Assembly: GCA_028551475.1 (NCBI GenBank)
Contig: CM052361.1
Location: 20,969,491 to 21,033,490, forward strand
Length of the DNA stretch: 64,000 nt
Direction: 5' to 3'
Source of the DNA: Casuarina equisetifolia
Taxonomy: Eukaryota; Streptophyta; Magnoliopsida; Fagales; Casuarinaceae
A program made the translations under genes and the position numbers. This document shows, piece by piece, positions 1 through 11,280 of this stretch (the stretch's first letter is position 1; each line of letters opens with the position of its first letter). The notes under the pieces are model-generated. The model made no database searches and was not told the DNA's origin. It worked only from the letters and a program-made list of their open reading frames with translations.

Positions 1-2537
1 TGCGGGAGGACTGAACCATATGGTGTGACGTATTTTCACTCGCTGCATCCACCTCAGTAGAAGTGGAACCTGAAAAGTGCCGAAGACAATCTTTTTGACC
101 TGGTAATTCTGGACTTTCTGGCTTCTGACTGGTAGATGCATACAGTGTTCCCAGCCTCAAATCTGTGGTCACAGGAGTTACTGTGGAAGATGATGTGTGG
201 CTGCCATTAAGAGATGAATCTTCAAAATATCTGTCCTTCCTATTTGCAACAAGCGGGAAACCCTCGGCAGATGGGAGCTGGGACCAGGCATGGGAAATAT
301 CTAATTTGGGCAATGGTTGTACCTGATGATGCCGCTGGCAAATACCGTTCCACTTCTTTTGAAGCTCCAAAATCTGGGCATTCAACATTGTCTCGTCATT
401 ATTGGTCTGCTGAATGAAAACCACTCACATCAATATTTCCACGCTCTGGTTGACGAAATACAGCAAATGAATAAAAATTTTAAAGCAGCTATGCAATACA
501 CACCCTCTCTCTCTCACACACATATCTGAGTCCTAGAAATAAAACTTGGAAGAACTACACACCTTCGCCACATCGGCTCCCTCGCCTGTTTCACGTTCAG
601 CCCCTCGCAACCACGAAGGAATGGATTCTGAATACTTATCACTAATGGGAACACCAGGTCCTCCCTTCCGAATGTCAGCAACATCTTGCTCATACTTTTC
701 ATTGCAAAGTTTACAGCGCCTAAATGATTGACCTGTGCCGCTAAATGGATATGAGAAGTCGGACGGTGTAGAAAAGAACCCACCCAGCGGAACAAAGGAA
801 CCAAGCAAGCTGTAAGGATATCATGAACAGGAAGCGTGAGATCCAAATGAGCACAAAAAAGTTGGAAGCTGAAGTGTTCATGTAAATAAATACATGTGGG
901 CACACACCCTGCATATGACAGACCTACAGTAGCTCTAATTTAGCTTTCCCAGCAGGAGTTGCAAAAATAACATCTAAACATTATATTGGCTTTATGGAAA
1001 CCAGAAACTTAACTCGAGCAAGAGGCGAAAGACAAGTAGAAACAATAGCTAGTGGAACAAAAATATATTGGCTGATAGAAGCCTTAAAGAAGTACAATGT
1101 AACAGTTCATTTCCTGACATCAAACTCAACGACTGAAAAAGGAGAGCACAGACTCTTTAAGCGAGAAAAAATTATGCAAGCATAGCGGAGCTTTGACACT
1201 TTATAAAGCAAAAATAGCGAAGGATTCCATCCAAAATAACCTCGCATGTATCTCATAATCAAGAAGTCTTGAATACATAAAAAGATGATGTACTGGGAAT
1301 ATAGAAAATGTAATCGGCAATTTGAATTGGAAGTAGTGAATCCTAAAAGCAATTGCAAATAACAAGGACAATGTACCCACCTGGATTTGGACGAAAATCC
1401 ATCGCCGAAAGGCTTAAAAGAAGAAGTGATAGGCAACGGTTGCAAATCCAAGCCCTTCTCTATACACGGCAACCGACCCAAAAGCTTCAAGTAAATCTCG
1501 TAGGTCCCCGCCGCACCCATCACCCACAGTCTCTCGCCGTGGAGTTCCAACAAGCTCGTCAGCTGCGAGACCACAAAGCCCACAGCCTCATTAGATACTC
1601 CGTCTTCGCTCAGCGCCTTCAAGTTCCCCAAGTTTATTACAATCCCAGGCCCCAAGCACTGCTCACCCAACTCCTTAAACCTCGACGCCATCTTCTCCTC
1701 GCTGCAGCCGCCAATGACAAACTCCGAAATCTCACTCTCTATACAGACTACGCGCACCGCAGCCAGTTCGGGGGGCAAAGGACTCCCTCCACCCTTGTTT
1801 ACGCACTCTACAAAGCTCCGAAGCGCATCGACTGCATAGGCTCCGACTAGCACTGGGCTTTTCCCACTCTTTTTTAGCATAATCTCAGCGATCCTTCGAG
1901 AATTATCGTCCCCGGACACATCCAATAAAAGACTACGTCGCACCGGGTCGGCGTCCGTCAAATTACAGAGGAAAAGAGGCGGGCACCGAGACCTGGCGTA
2001 ACGAGACAGCATGGGCTGGTGGATAATCGCCAGCTTGATGTCGCAGCTCCGGAAACCCGCCTCCCCGAGTACCCGACTCACAATCGGATCGTCGAGAATG
2101 GAAAGGATAAAGTGCTTGAGCTCAACCTTCAATAGGGACGTCGTTTGCTGGGTGTTGCTCTGGAGGACCTGGTGTTGCAAGTGAAAGCTATCAGGGTGGC
2201 GCCTCTGGTTCGCCTGGGACCGCTTAATCGCCGCCATGAGTGAGTTCGACACCGGTGGCTCATCCTGCGCTCGGGTCGCCGAGGGCAAGCGGTCCAGGGA
2301 AACCCCAACTGACAGCTCCAGAGCTCGAAACCGCAGCCGTGGCGAGTACGCGCTGCTGCGGGCGCGTGCGCAGGCCTCCCGAAGAGTCGACGATGGCAGG
2401 GCCAGCAGTGCCGAAACCGCGTGCAGCGAAGTGGTCTGCGCGTGGCTCCGCCTACGCGCCACTGCAACCGCATCATCCAGAGCACGAGCAGCCTCGTCCG
2501 TCAAGCATTGCCTTGCTGCACTAACCGGCGTCGGCAT
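1..2537 (-). CDS. SMXL6: SMAX1-LIKE 6/7/8 (D53-type) strigolactone-signalling repressor, 3' part outside window
   Basis: Model: complement of 1381-2537, 563-809 and 1-409, partial at the left edge; 604 residues are visible. The junctions are in frame (exon 1 ends in phase 2, exon 2 in phase 0). Residues 1-180 form the Clp-N-like double domain typical of class I Clp/HSP101-related SMXL proteins. Residues 208-245 are the degenerate D1 ATPase region, where the P-loop is replaced by VLVGAYAVDAL. Exon 2 carries the family signature GSFVPLGGFFSTPSDF and a CxxC within CKLCNEKYEQ. Exon 3 reads LQKKWNGICQRHH and VTTDLRLGTLYAS, typical of the D53/SMXL6-7-8 clade rather than SMAX1. Family knowledge: these nuclear proteins recruit TOPLESS corepressors and are degraded through D14-MAX2. 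The degron (RGKT) and EAR motif lie beyond the window. Assignment among SMXL6, 7 and 8 is by clade only; the bS18m neighbour favours SMXL6. Confidence 0.93.
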
Positions 2538-2575
2538 CGCCGGCGAGCATATAATATCGTTCCCTTCCCTTTACA

Positions 2576-2634
2576 AATATATATATATACTATATATATG
2601 TATATATATATATATATTTATATATATTTATATC
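2576..2634. repeat. (TA)n-rich microsatellite in SMXL leader/promoter
   Basis: Interrupted TA/TATATT repeat about 40 bp upstream of the SMXL start codon, followed by a pyrimidine and CCCGC segment. It is probably within the 5' UTR or core promoter of the minus-strand gene. Such tracts are length-variable. Confidence 0.85.
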
Positions 2635-3084
2635 TCCCGCAGGAACACAACAACACGTACGAATAAAGAATTTCAGAAGAAGGGTTAATTTTCAGAAACT
2701 TTTGGATAGTTTATTCAGGTAGGCCAAGACAAGAGCCAGGTCGTTAAGTTTAAAAAAAGAAAAATCTCATGTATAAAAGAGAGAGAGATTGTCCGTCTTC
2801 CTGTTCTGGTTGTCGTAATTTGCTTGATGCGCGCGTGCCAGTGAGCGTGAAGTGGGTCCGCCATGACTGGCCATCGAACCAAACACATGGCGAACAGGCA
2901 TAGATTCTCTAATCTTCCCCTCCTATGAACAAAGATCTCCCTGCTTCCTTGGGTTGGGTCTTTCCACTTTTATTGCTCCGCTTCCACACCTTTTCGGGGA
3001 GAGAGAGATGCCGTGCCCACTCAACCCATTGGCCCAGTCCACACTCCTAGTCCCTCCCGGCTCACTGTACTCTTCCTTCAATCT

Positions 3085-3087
<3 letters not shown>

Positions 3088-3117
<30 letters not shown>
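3088..3117. repeat. (TC)14 microsatellite
   Basis: Uninterrupted CT dinucleotide tract inside a long pyrimidine-rich stretch (about 3055-3140). It lies about 70-100 bp upstream of the transit-peptide-like ORF at 3184, the placement CT/GA tracts often have in plant 5' leaders. Confidence 0.9.
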
Positions 3118-3120
<3 letters not shown>

Positions 3121-3183
3121 TCAGCCTCTCTCCTTCACCCACCTCCACACGTCTGCTCCCCGGCTGTCACCGTCGCGAAACTA

Positions 3184-3342
3184 ATGGCGTTATCACAAAC
3201 TGCGTTGTCGCCAGCTTTTGCGAGCACTGTTCAAGACCCTCGCTTTAATATCTCGCACCCTTTTGTTTCTCAAAGGACGCGGATAAGGCTTTCCGCCCCT
3301 AGCTCCCCACATTTCCCACTCTCTCCTACCTCACCATTTTAG
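3184..3342 (+). other. Orphan 52-codon ORF with chloroplast-transit-peptide-like composition
   Basis: An ATG after a CT-rich leader opens a 52-codon frame that begins MALSQTALSPAFAST. It is rich in Ser, Thr, Ala, Pro and Arg with almost no acidic residues (only one Asp), and ends at TAG (3340-3342). The composition is that of a plastid transit peptide. No mature domain follows and I could not connect it to a downstream exon. It could be a first exon or relic of a lost gene, a short coding transcript, or chance. Function not recognised. Confidence 0.3.
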
Positions 3343-4547
3343 ACTAGACAAAACAAAAACATAGAACCAAAGGCTGTTTTCTACCCCTTCTCTTATATCA
3401 CATCCTTCTCTGTCGGCAAAGACAGCCGCATAATTGTAAAAAGTGGGTCATCAGTGTTGATCTAAAACAAATCAGCTGGTTAATTAATTAGCTTAGCCAA
3501 ATCAGCTGAAACGTGGACACATTTCGGACCCTCCATCACCGACCCACAACCCAAAGCCCCCCCAGTGTTCGTTCGTCCACACGTTTGTCTATTGTCCTTG
3601 TCTTTTCTCCACACTATTCAACCTTGTTTCATAGACTCTTCTTTTCTTTTGCGACATAATTAGTTGCTGCTTCTGTTTTGTTAACGTGTCATTGCTCTCA
3701 CCGTAGATCTTCCACGTGTCATTTTAGGAGGCAGCGATGTGAACGAGGGCGACAGGACCCAAAAGAGTCCCAAAAATCCCCAACTTTCTCACCCTTGAAA
3801 AGCCTTGAAAATAAAAAAAAGAATAGAACGCACTACTGCCAGCTATTAATGAAAAATAGCTTTTCAATTGAGGTCTACTCACTGGCCTGTGATGCCTTTT
3901 AAGCGATTGGACATGTCCTAAAACACGCCGAAACACAAAATTCAAAGTCGGAAGATAAATTAAACAAACTTGACTTCAAATTTAAGCAAAACCCAGTCAA
4001 ATTTGTTTTTTCTCAGGAAAATGACACTTCTTCCTTTCACCTTTTTTGTATTTGTTTTTTCAAAGCGCAAGTTGCCATTATAACACAAGGACAACTCCAA
4101 AACAATCCCTATCGTTTCTTGACAAGTGGCAGCTGTTCAATCAGGGCCGCTCCCATTTGGCTTCTACCGCCAGTGGTGGAAAAGAAAGTGTGTGATTTGA
4201 CGTTCGCTTTCGCTCTATCTCGCTGTCTATTACAGCGACACTCATCGGTCAGCTTTTTGCCTTCCCGATCAAAAGCAGACGTTACAGCATGTCAATAATG
4301 ACGGAATATAACCTGGGAACTACGCCTTGGACCCCTGGGAAAAAGCAGATATCGCCAAATAGAAAAAGGCGAGCAGGAGAGATATTACAGCGCACCGATA
4401 GTTACTCCCCGTATCCAATGGAAACTGCACATCGGATTTGCATATCTAATAAAGGCCGAAGCACACTTGGCCGGCATGACACTGACTTCTTATCTTTTTA
4501 ATTTTGGTAACCTAGTGAGCTAGAATATATCCTGTTAAATCCCGTCA

Positions 4548-5239
4548 CATTTCATCGTGGTCAGTCCAAAAGTTTTTTATGGAATAGCATCGGTTCCAAT
4601 TTGACTAAATTAGAATTTTAAAACTTTATTGAATTTTCTAATGAATTTGATTCTTTTTCTAGTCATTTTTTTATTATAAAATTATCATCCTTAGAAAATA
4701 ATTAATTAAGCCGATAAGTGACAGACTCAATTATAAATAAGTATTGTTTAAAAGTATATGTGAATAATTAATTAACTTATATGTGTTATTTTTTAATAAG
4801 ATGAAATTTTTAATACGTAGAACCGGTAGCATCCACGTGTTAGACGCATAGATAAAGATCCATACGTACATTTCATCATGGTCAGTCCCATAGTTCTTTA
4901 TGGAATAGCATCGGTACCAATTTGACTAAATTAGAATTTTAAAACCTAATTGAATTTCTTAATGATTTTGATTCCTTTTCTAGTCACTTTTTTATCTTAA
5001 AATTATTGTCCTTAGAGAACAATTAATTAAGTCAGCAAATGACATATTCAATCAATAGTAAATACTGTCACAAATCTCTTAGTTTTAAGTTGAGAATAAA
5101 TGAATAATTAATTAACATATACTTGTTATTTTTTAACTAACCAGATGAGTTGTAGCCTCTAATAGACAAGATAGAGCTTTTAATACGTAGAATCCAGTAG
5201 CATCTGCAAGTTAGAAACATAAATAAAGACCCAAATGTA
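4548..5239. repeat. Diverged tandem repeat, two copies of about 0.32-0.37 kb
   Basis: Copy 1 (4548-4868) and copy 2 (4869-5239) abut exactly. Both begin with CATTTCATC.TGGTCAGTCC, share GGAATAGCATCGG and CAATTTGACTAAATTAG, and end near TTTTAATACGTAGAA and an ATAAAGA.CC motif. Copy 2 carries an extra segment of about 50 bp around 5130-5180. No terminal inverted repeats or coding capacity were seen. It may be a local duplication of a non-autonomous element. Confidence 0.85.
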
Positions 5240-6126
5240 TGTATATTGACAAGGAATGATTAGTTAGTATGTGATTTTTGTAAGAGAAACGAGGTTAGTC
5301 CACCACAGCTAAAAACGTAAGCAAATATTTTTATTGAAGAGCCTGTCGTCTTTACACCTGAGTGCTAAACCTTTTGAAATTCCATGGTTAATTTATAATA
5401 TCATCTTGATCCCATAAACAGATAAAATTTAATCTTTTCCTTTTGAAAGAAGTAACGTCATAATCCCAAAGCTTTTTGTAAATATAATAAACAATAAAGT
5501 TGACTAGGTAGCCGTCTCCATCTCTCCAATTAGCAACTCTCTCTCCTATAATGTCGTGTTTGGATGGCTACGGATCTTGGGCTTTGTCCCACATCGCTTT
5601 TGTGTAGGATTACCCTTTCGTTGGCCCTAAGGGGGAGTGCACTCTGCAAAAAGTTCCTTGCTTGTGACAGCTCGTTTGAACTTTCATGGATCAACTTGCC
5701 AAATTCCTGAGTGCGAGTACCCCTGGTTTGTTTCTTCCTACATCTTTTGATGCCAAATTTCTGGAAAAGTGGCTTTTCTTAATTTGTACTGCTCGGAATT
5801 CCACCTTTCCAAAAGCACTCTCTCAACCCCTTTTGGCCACACCAAAAAACAAACACTTTCCTAATATTAACCACTACTTCTACATAGGAAACACAAGTTC
5901 TAACATATCGGTATGCATCATTTAAAGATGACAATTTATATTGTTTAAATTTTCTTTAATATTTTAGTTCAAATGAAAAACATATACATAGTTGTCTTCC
6001 AAGAATAAATGAATTTTACTAATATAATATCAAAATCTAATTCAGAAGACACCAACTCTTATATTCGAAAAGGTTAATGTATGACACATTTCTTACTGTT
6101 CCTTCATTATAAATTAGTAGAAGATA

Positions 6127-6620
6127 ACTTTACTTTTGACTTTGACCAAGTATCACTTAGATGGGCAATAATAGAGGGCAATTCTACTTTTAACTTTGAC
6201 CAAGTACCACTTAGAGGAGCAATAATAGAAAATGAGCACCATTTTACAAAACAAAGGAAGACCAACAAGACCCAATAAAAAATATATTCTTTTAGTATTA
6301 AATCTTCTTGATATTGTATCAAAGTCAAATTTATGAAGCACTAACTTGCATGTACCAAAGGGAATATATTGTGCTAATAACAAACCTTGTTGTCCTTGAT
6401 AACATGTTAATCATAATATAAATAGTGTCATACATATCTTAAATCTTGTTTAAAAATTGTACGAAATGAAAAATATTTGCTTTCATTACAAGTCAATTGG
6501 GATGAAAAAGGAAGCAATATCGGAACGTGACTCTACTTCTAAGTTTGACCTAGTACAACCAAGAAGAGCAATAATTGAACATGACCACCATTTTTAACGA
6601 CGGAGGAAGGCTAACAAGAC
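6127..6620. repeat. Three-copy imperfect repeat, about 50-90 bp per copy
   Basis: Copies at about 6127-6176, 6183-6272 and 6532-6620 share a core reading CTACTTTTAACTTTGACC, then GAGCAATAATAGAA, then GGAAGACCAACAAGAC. The first copy is truncated after AGGGCAA. The first two are adjacent; the third lies 260 bp away. This looks like old segmental duplication. No function is assignable. Confidence 0.75.
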
Positions 6621-7688
6621 TATGAGGAGAAAGGATAATAATGTCAACCCTTCCCGATTGTATCTCTTCCAATGGTGATTGATATCTCTAAAGGAGGAAG
6701 TGGAGGAGGGAATGCGACATGCTAGACAAGGGCAAGAATTCTTGAGTGACCACTCAAGGAGAAACAGAAGGTTATCGATAAGATAGAGCATTTAGCTACG
6801 ATGTGACACCATTCGTTGCAAAAAGAGACTTGAATGGTGAGAAAAGTTGAGAAGAAATCATGAAAAATGAAATGGGTCGGTTCGTGGGGGACCAATCACC
6901 ATTCCCTTCTATTTTGCAAGATTCCTGATGAACATATTCAACCTTCCACTCACTTCATAGCTGAAAACTACCTATCAACTTGGCTTGCTCATTCAAATTC
7001 CTCCATATCCTAAACATATTCAACCCTAGTGAAATCATTACCAACAATACTATACAGTAATTCCACTATTTAGTTATGCTTCCTCAATAACACTTCTGCC
7101 TATTTATGAAATCAAGATTATTGTACAATAGCAGATAAACTTTGGGTTTTTTACTTGTCAAAAATGATGCTTATTTTTTGGATTCTAAAAGAATAGTCAT
7201 CACATCATGTGATTTTATTTGTTTTAATTAGTGATAATTAGTGATGGAGGTGGGAGATTTTTAAGAGATTTATTCATGGAGGAAAAATTTGAACATTGGT
7301 TTCTAATGTGGTAGAGGTCTCATATGCCATTGAGCTGTTAAGGTTCGGATTAATTATATGGGTTTCATGTGTAAAATTAAGATTAATGAACGAAATGGAG
7401 TAAAGAATTTGATTTAGAGATTTTAAGTTTTGTAGAATAAAAAATGATCTCTCGTAAGAACTACCAAATGTACAGTGGCACTCTGTTTTTGGGTCAAAAA
7501 TGGAACCATTCTCTTTTGGGCCTAAGACGCCCATCAGAGGTTTAACCAGAAACCCCAAAAACCTTGAAGCCCAATCAGTAATCTCATGCCAACTGCTTTC
7601 CCTTTCACCCAAAACCCCGAGTACACAAAACCCTAAAAAGGTGTTTTAGTTTCAAATCCAAATCCCAAATTTGTGACAGAAACCGGAA

Positions 7689-10600
7689 ATGAAAATCGTT
7701 TCCTTCGCGTCTCGTTCATGTCAAAATGGCTTGTTGTACCGATCTCTGCGAACCCATGTAGTCCGAGCACTTTCTACAGATGCAACTTCAGGTATGCTCT
7801 TTGTATCTTTCACATCTACGTTCCCTTATTGCTTGCTTTTTTGTTTGGGGTGCAAATTGTGGTGAAATTGGTGACTTAGTGCTCAAAAGGGAACAGTTAG
7901 GAAGCCTTCATGATGGGTTATGTTGTTTGAGGTGTGTTGCTTGTTACTGATGTTTTTCGGCAAATTGTTATGAAATGAATTCATGTGTGTGGTACGGAGA
8001 AATTTTGTGAAGCTCTTTCTACGGGTTGCTACTCCGCTCACCATAGTGGGTTGAGTTCTACATGTTAGGTGCTACTGTAGTCTTCATGTTGTGAACGAGT
8101 GAGTGAGCATCTGAATTTGTGTTTTGGTTGTCTTTGAGCTTTGAACAGGTACTGGTGTGTTTGGTGTTAATAAGCAAACAAACTCATTTGAGCCAGCTGA
8201 TGATTTTGAGAAGCGGATTTTTGGTGACTATTCTGGGGACAATGCCAAGTCCGATTCCTTTTTTGAAAAACTTGATAAACTAGGAAAGGGTCGCGACAGA
8301 TTCGGTCCGAGAGCACGGGAAGGAAGCAATTCCCAGATGATGGATGGTCTAGATGAAAGTTTCAGTACATTATCAGATGGAATGGATGGGAAGTTGAAGA
8401 AAGCAGCCACGTATTTTGATTTTGATGCCGACGAAATAATGAAAGATGATTACAGTTTTAGGCCGGATGTGAATTTTAGGTCTAGAATGACTTACGATAC
8501 AAAGGTAACGCAGTCCACAACAATGGTTCTTGGATTTACTTTTTTGAGCTGATCCTGTTTGTATGGAGTGCATGATATAGACCATGAGGACATAATGATT
8601 GAGCGCCATAGAATTCACAAGTGTCAAATGTTTTTAGTTTGTAAGTGGCATAAATCTGTGTCCCACTATTTTGCTATCTTCGTTTGCCAAATATTGTTAA
8701 CACACATACACAAGTAGCATATTCGTGTTAATGGGCATGCATATTTGTGGATCAGCTTTTTTTCTTTTCTTTAGTTTTTGGCACCCTAATGGAGTTAAAG
8801 TGATGGATGTGCTGAGTCTAGTAAAAGTCATGCCTGCGTTCTGTTTTTATGAGTTATATAGGATTCTTACAGCTTTTGGACATAATCTTAGTTTGTTGCT
8901 TAGTTATTATTTTGTAATGTCAATTCATCCTTGGAAAATATGTATGTCGTTTAACCATAGCACAACTCAAGGGAGTACAATCTATGGGCCTTGTTCTAGA
9001 ATATCCTTTGCTACATCCTACTGCATATGTTAATGTGTTTGCCTTGTATTTTTGTTGTTTCAGTTTACTGTTTAATCTTTACTACTGGTGCTATGATGGT
9101 GTTTTCCTTGAAACATTAACTTATATTTGTTTCTCTTATTTAAGACTGTTTGATCTTATGCAGGATCTTGATCTTACGAAGCCAGGAGTGTGGAAACCTC
9201 CCAAAAGATCCGAATTCGAAGTTACGACAGCGGAGGTTCTAAAAAAAGCTGATTTTAGGGTGAGCTTATGCAGATTTAATACATTCTTTCTTGCATGATG
9301 ACTATAGATGAACATTAGAGAAAGATTGTACTTTCTTTTGAATCTGATTGTAGAAATAGGATAACTGCTGCTTTAGGTTACTAGATGGTAAGAATTTTCA
9401 ATCACTGATCATATGAGAGTTTTCCGATGTCTTTCTGATAAGTTAAGAGGAAGATGAGTGCATTTCACTATTTTTTGTTCTCTTAGTTGTGGGTTTTTGT
9501 CCCTTTTTTTTTTTTTTTTTTGGTATCAAATGACATCTCCTCGGATGAAGAAGATGGGGACTTATGAATCTTGGATACTCATAAAACCTCTTAAAGTATT
9601 ATATCGAGCACTTATCTGTGGTTTGTTGTCCTTATAGTTGTGGGGTTTTGTCCATTGTTTTTTTCTATCAAATGACATCTCCTCTAATGAAGGAGATGGG
9701 AATTATAACCACGAATACTTAAACCTCTTCAAGTGTGGTCTTGAGAACTTGTTCAACTGATAATTTTGAAATATTGACTCATTGGATGTTGATTGATACG
9801 GCCTAGATACTTAAAGGACTTAGGATGGATGCTTTTGGGGTTAAAAGAAATTATGTTTCAATAAAAAATGGGGCTTCATTTTAGATCTTGGATCGTATGA
9901 GTTACAATTAAAGGACAAGTTATGTTTTTTCGTCCTAGATTATTGGATCCAATGTGATTCTTCTTAGCTTTCTTTTTGAATACATTAGAAGACGAGGCAG
10001 TTCTCACTGAAGTTGTTTGTCCTTGAGGTTTCTGGAAATTACATGCTTGGACGGAGTCATGGCATGGCAGAAGTGAAGAAATTGTTTAGTCCTCACGAGT
10101 GGGAATGGCAGATATTGGCTGGCAGAGTTGGGGAAAGGGCTGTTGATTTGTTAGTCGTGTGTGTTCAATTGGCTTCTTTGGGTGGCTGCCACCGTAGTTT
10201 TAGTCCCCAGTGGTTGCCTAACCACATTGCATTTGGGCCTAATGAGAGGGATACGAACCTTTATCAGTCTCGGGAGTTATAACTATTCCCCTTCATGCCA
10301 ACTCTCTCTCTGATTTGGTGTTGTGCAATAAGGAGATTGTTTGGGTAAGAAGAAAAAGAACGGGTGAATCAGGCTGCAAAGGACATTGAGCTTTTTGTAT
10401 TGAAGTACGTGAAAGAACTTATACTGGCCTTCTATATTATGTTCGAAAGAGAAGCTTACAAATGAAATGTTAATAAACGCATACTGAATAAAATGAAAAA
10501 TAAGTAATATTATTGCTATCTCCTCAGAAAACTCAATATTTTTGGAACAGTAAAGAGATATATGGAGGTAGGTGCAAAAAGATCCTGGTGAGGCTATGTT

Positions 10601-11280
10601 TTATTTTGGTGTCAACGAGTTTTTTAGTCTTTGCCACCGAAGACTGTTCAAAAATTGTTTTTGGCGTTTGTTTTTGGTCCAAGTGACTATTTGAGTCTTT
10701 CTATGCTACCCTTTCAAATGATCTTATACTTCCAATATTCATTAGCACATATATATATATCAAATGTTATGGCATTCTGCACTACTTTTGGTAACAAATA
10801 TATGTCTATCCTTCTTGATCTTTATTAGCTATCCTATGCAGAATGTCAGATTTCTTGCGAACTTCATTACAGAGGCTGGAATTATTATCAAGAGGAGCCA
10901 GGTAAATATTAGAGCAAGTACAAAGAATAACTGCATGTATAATTCTTGTGACTTCGATAGATTGAATTTGATATAACTTAAGTTGACATGTTATCTTCCT
11001 TATATTTACGTTCTGTATTGAAGTGAAATTTTATGAGGAAATCTTCCGCTTATTTTCTTTGTTCACTGAGCAGACTCGCATTAGTGCCAAGGCCCAGAGG
11101 AGGGTCGCCAGGGAGATCAAAACAGCCCGAGCATTTGGTTTACTGCCTTTCACAACCATGGGGACAAAATCGTTTGTCTTTGGAAAAAGTATGCAAGATC
11201 TCGATGAGGATTTCGAGTATGAAAATTATCATTACAATCTAAGTGCTGGTGGAGACGAGAAGGACCCTCCGGGACCTTAG
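7689..11280 (+). CDS. Mitochondrial small ribosomal subunit protein bS18m
   Basis: Join 7689-7791, 8149-8504, 9164-9259, 10842-10901 and 11074-11280, giving 273 residues. All introns are GT-AG and in frame. The first ~30 residues (SFASRSCQNGLLYRSLRTHVVRAL begins at residue 5) are Arg/Ser-rich and fit a mitochondrial presequence. A hydrophilic linker of about 130 residues follows. The bS18 domain covers about residues 178-245, with FRNVRFLANFITEAGIIIKR, then the basic SAKAQRRVAREIKTAR helix and FGLLPFT. Family knowledge: bS18 sits on the platform of the small subunit and pairs with bS6. The plant nuclear version with long N- and C-terminal extensions is mitochondrial (Arabidopsis AT1G07210 type, about 260 residues). 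The start was chosen because it alone adds a presequence in frame with exon 2. The acidic tail after residue 245 is plant-specific. Confidence 0.93.
9484..9729. repeat. Imperfect direct repeat inside bS18m intron 3
   Basis: Segment 9484-9592 recurs at 9635-9729. Both read TAGTTGTGGG.TTTTGTCC, a T-rich run, then ATCAAATGACATCTCCTC, a GAAG.AGATGGG block and finally AAACCTCTT. Copy 1 contains a run of 18 T. The repeat lies in the 1.58-kb third intron and seems to be part of inserted, non-coding DNA. Confidence 0.8.

Larger units (their letters stand above)
2538..7688. other. Intergenic region between SMXL and bS18m genes
   Basis: This is a divergent intergenic interval of about 5.1 kb. The SMXL promoter and 5' leader must lie near 2538 and the bS18m promoter near 7600. 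It holds TA and CT microsatellites, a small transit-peptide-like ORF (3184-3342), a diverged tandem repeat (4548-5239) and a three-copy repeat (6127-6620). The rest (3350-4540, 5240-6120 and 6620-7600) is AT-rich. I see no exon, RNA gene or intact transposon there. Confidence 0.7.

Noticed and set aside
1107-1380. SMXL reading frame continuing past 1381 to the frame's end
   Set aside because: The family sequence stops at the GTGGGT donor (CAG/GTGGGT); the extension is intron translated through.
1353-1850. 165-codon plus-strand ORF
   Set aside because: Antisense to SMXL exon 1 and crosses its splice donor; no domain.
2236-2688. Plus-strand ORFs over the SMXL start
   Set aside because: Antisense to the Clp-N coding region and running into the TA microsatellite.
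10013-10282. 89-codon ORF as a gene
   Set aside because: Lies wholly inside bS18m intron 3, with no known domain; listed only as an observation.
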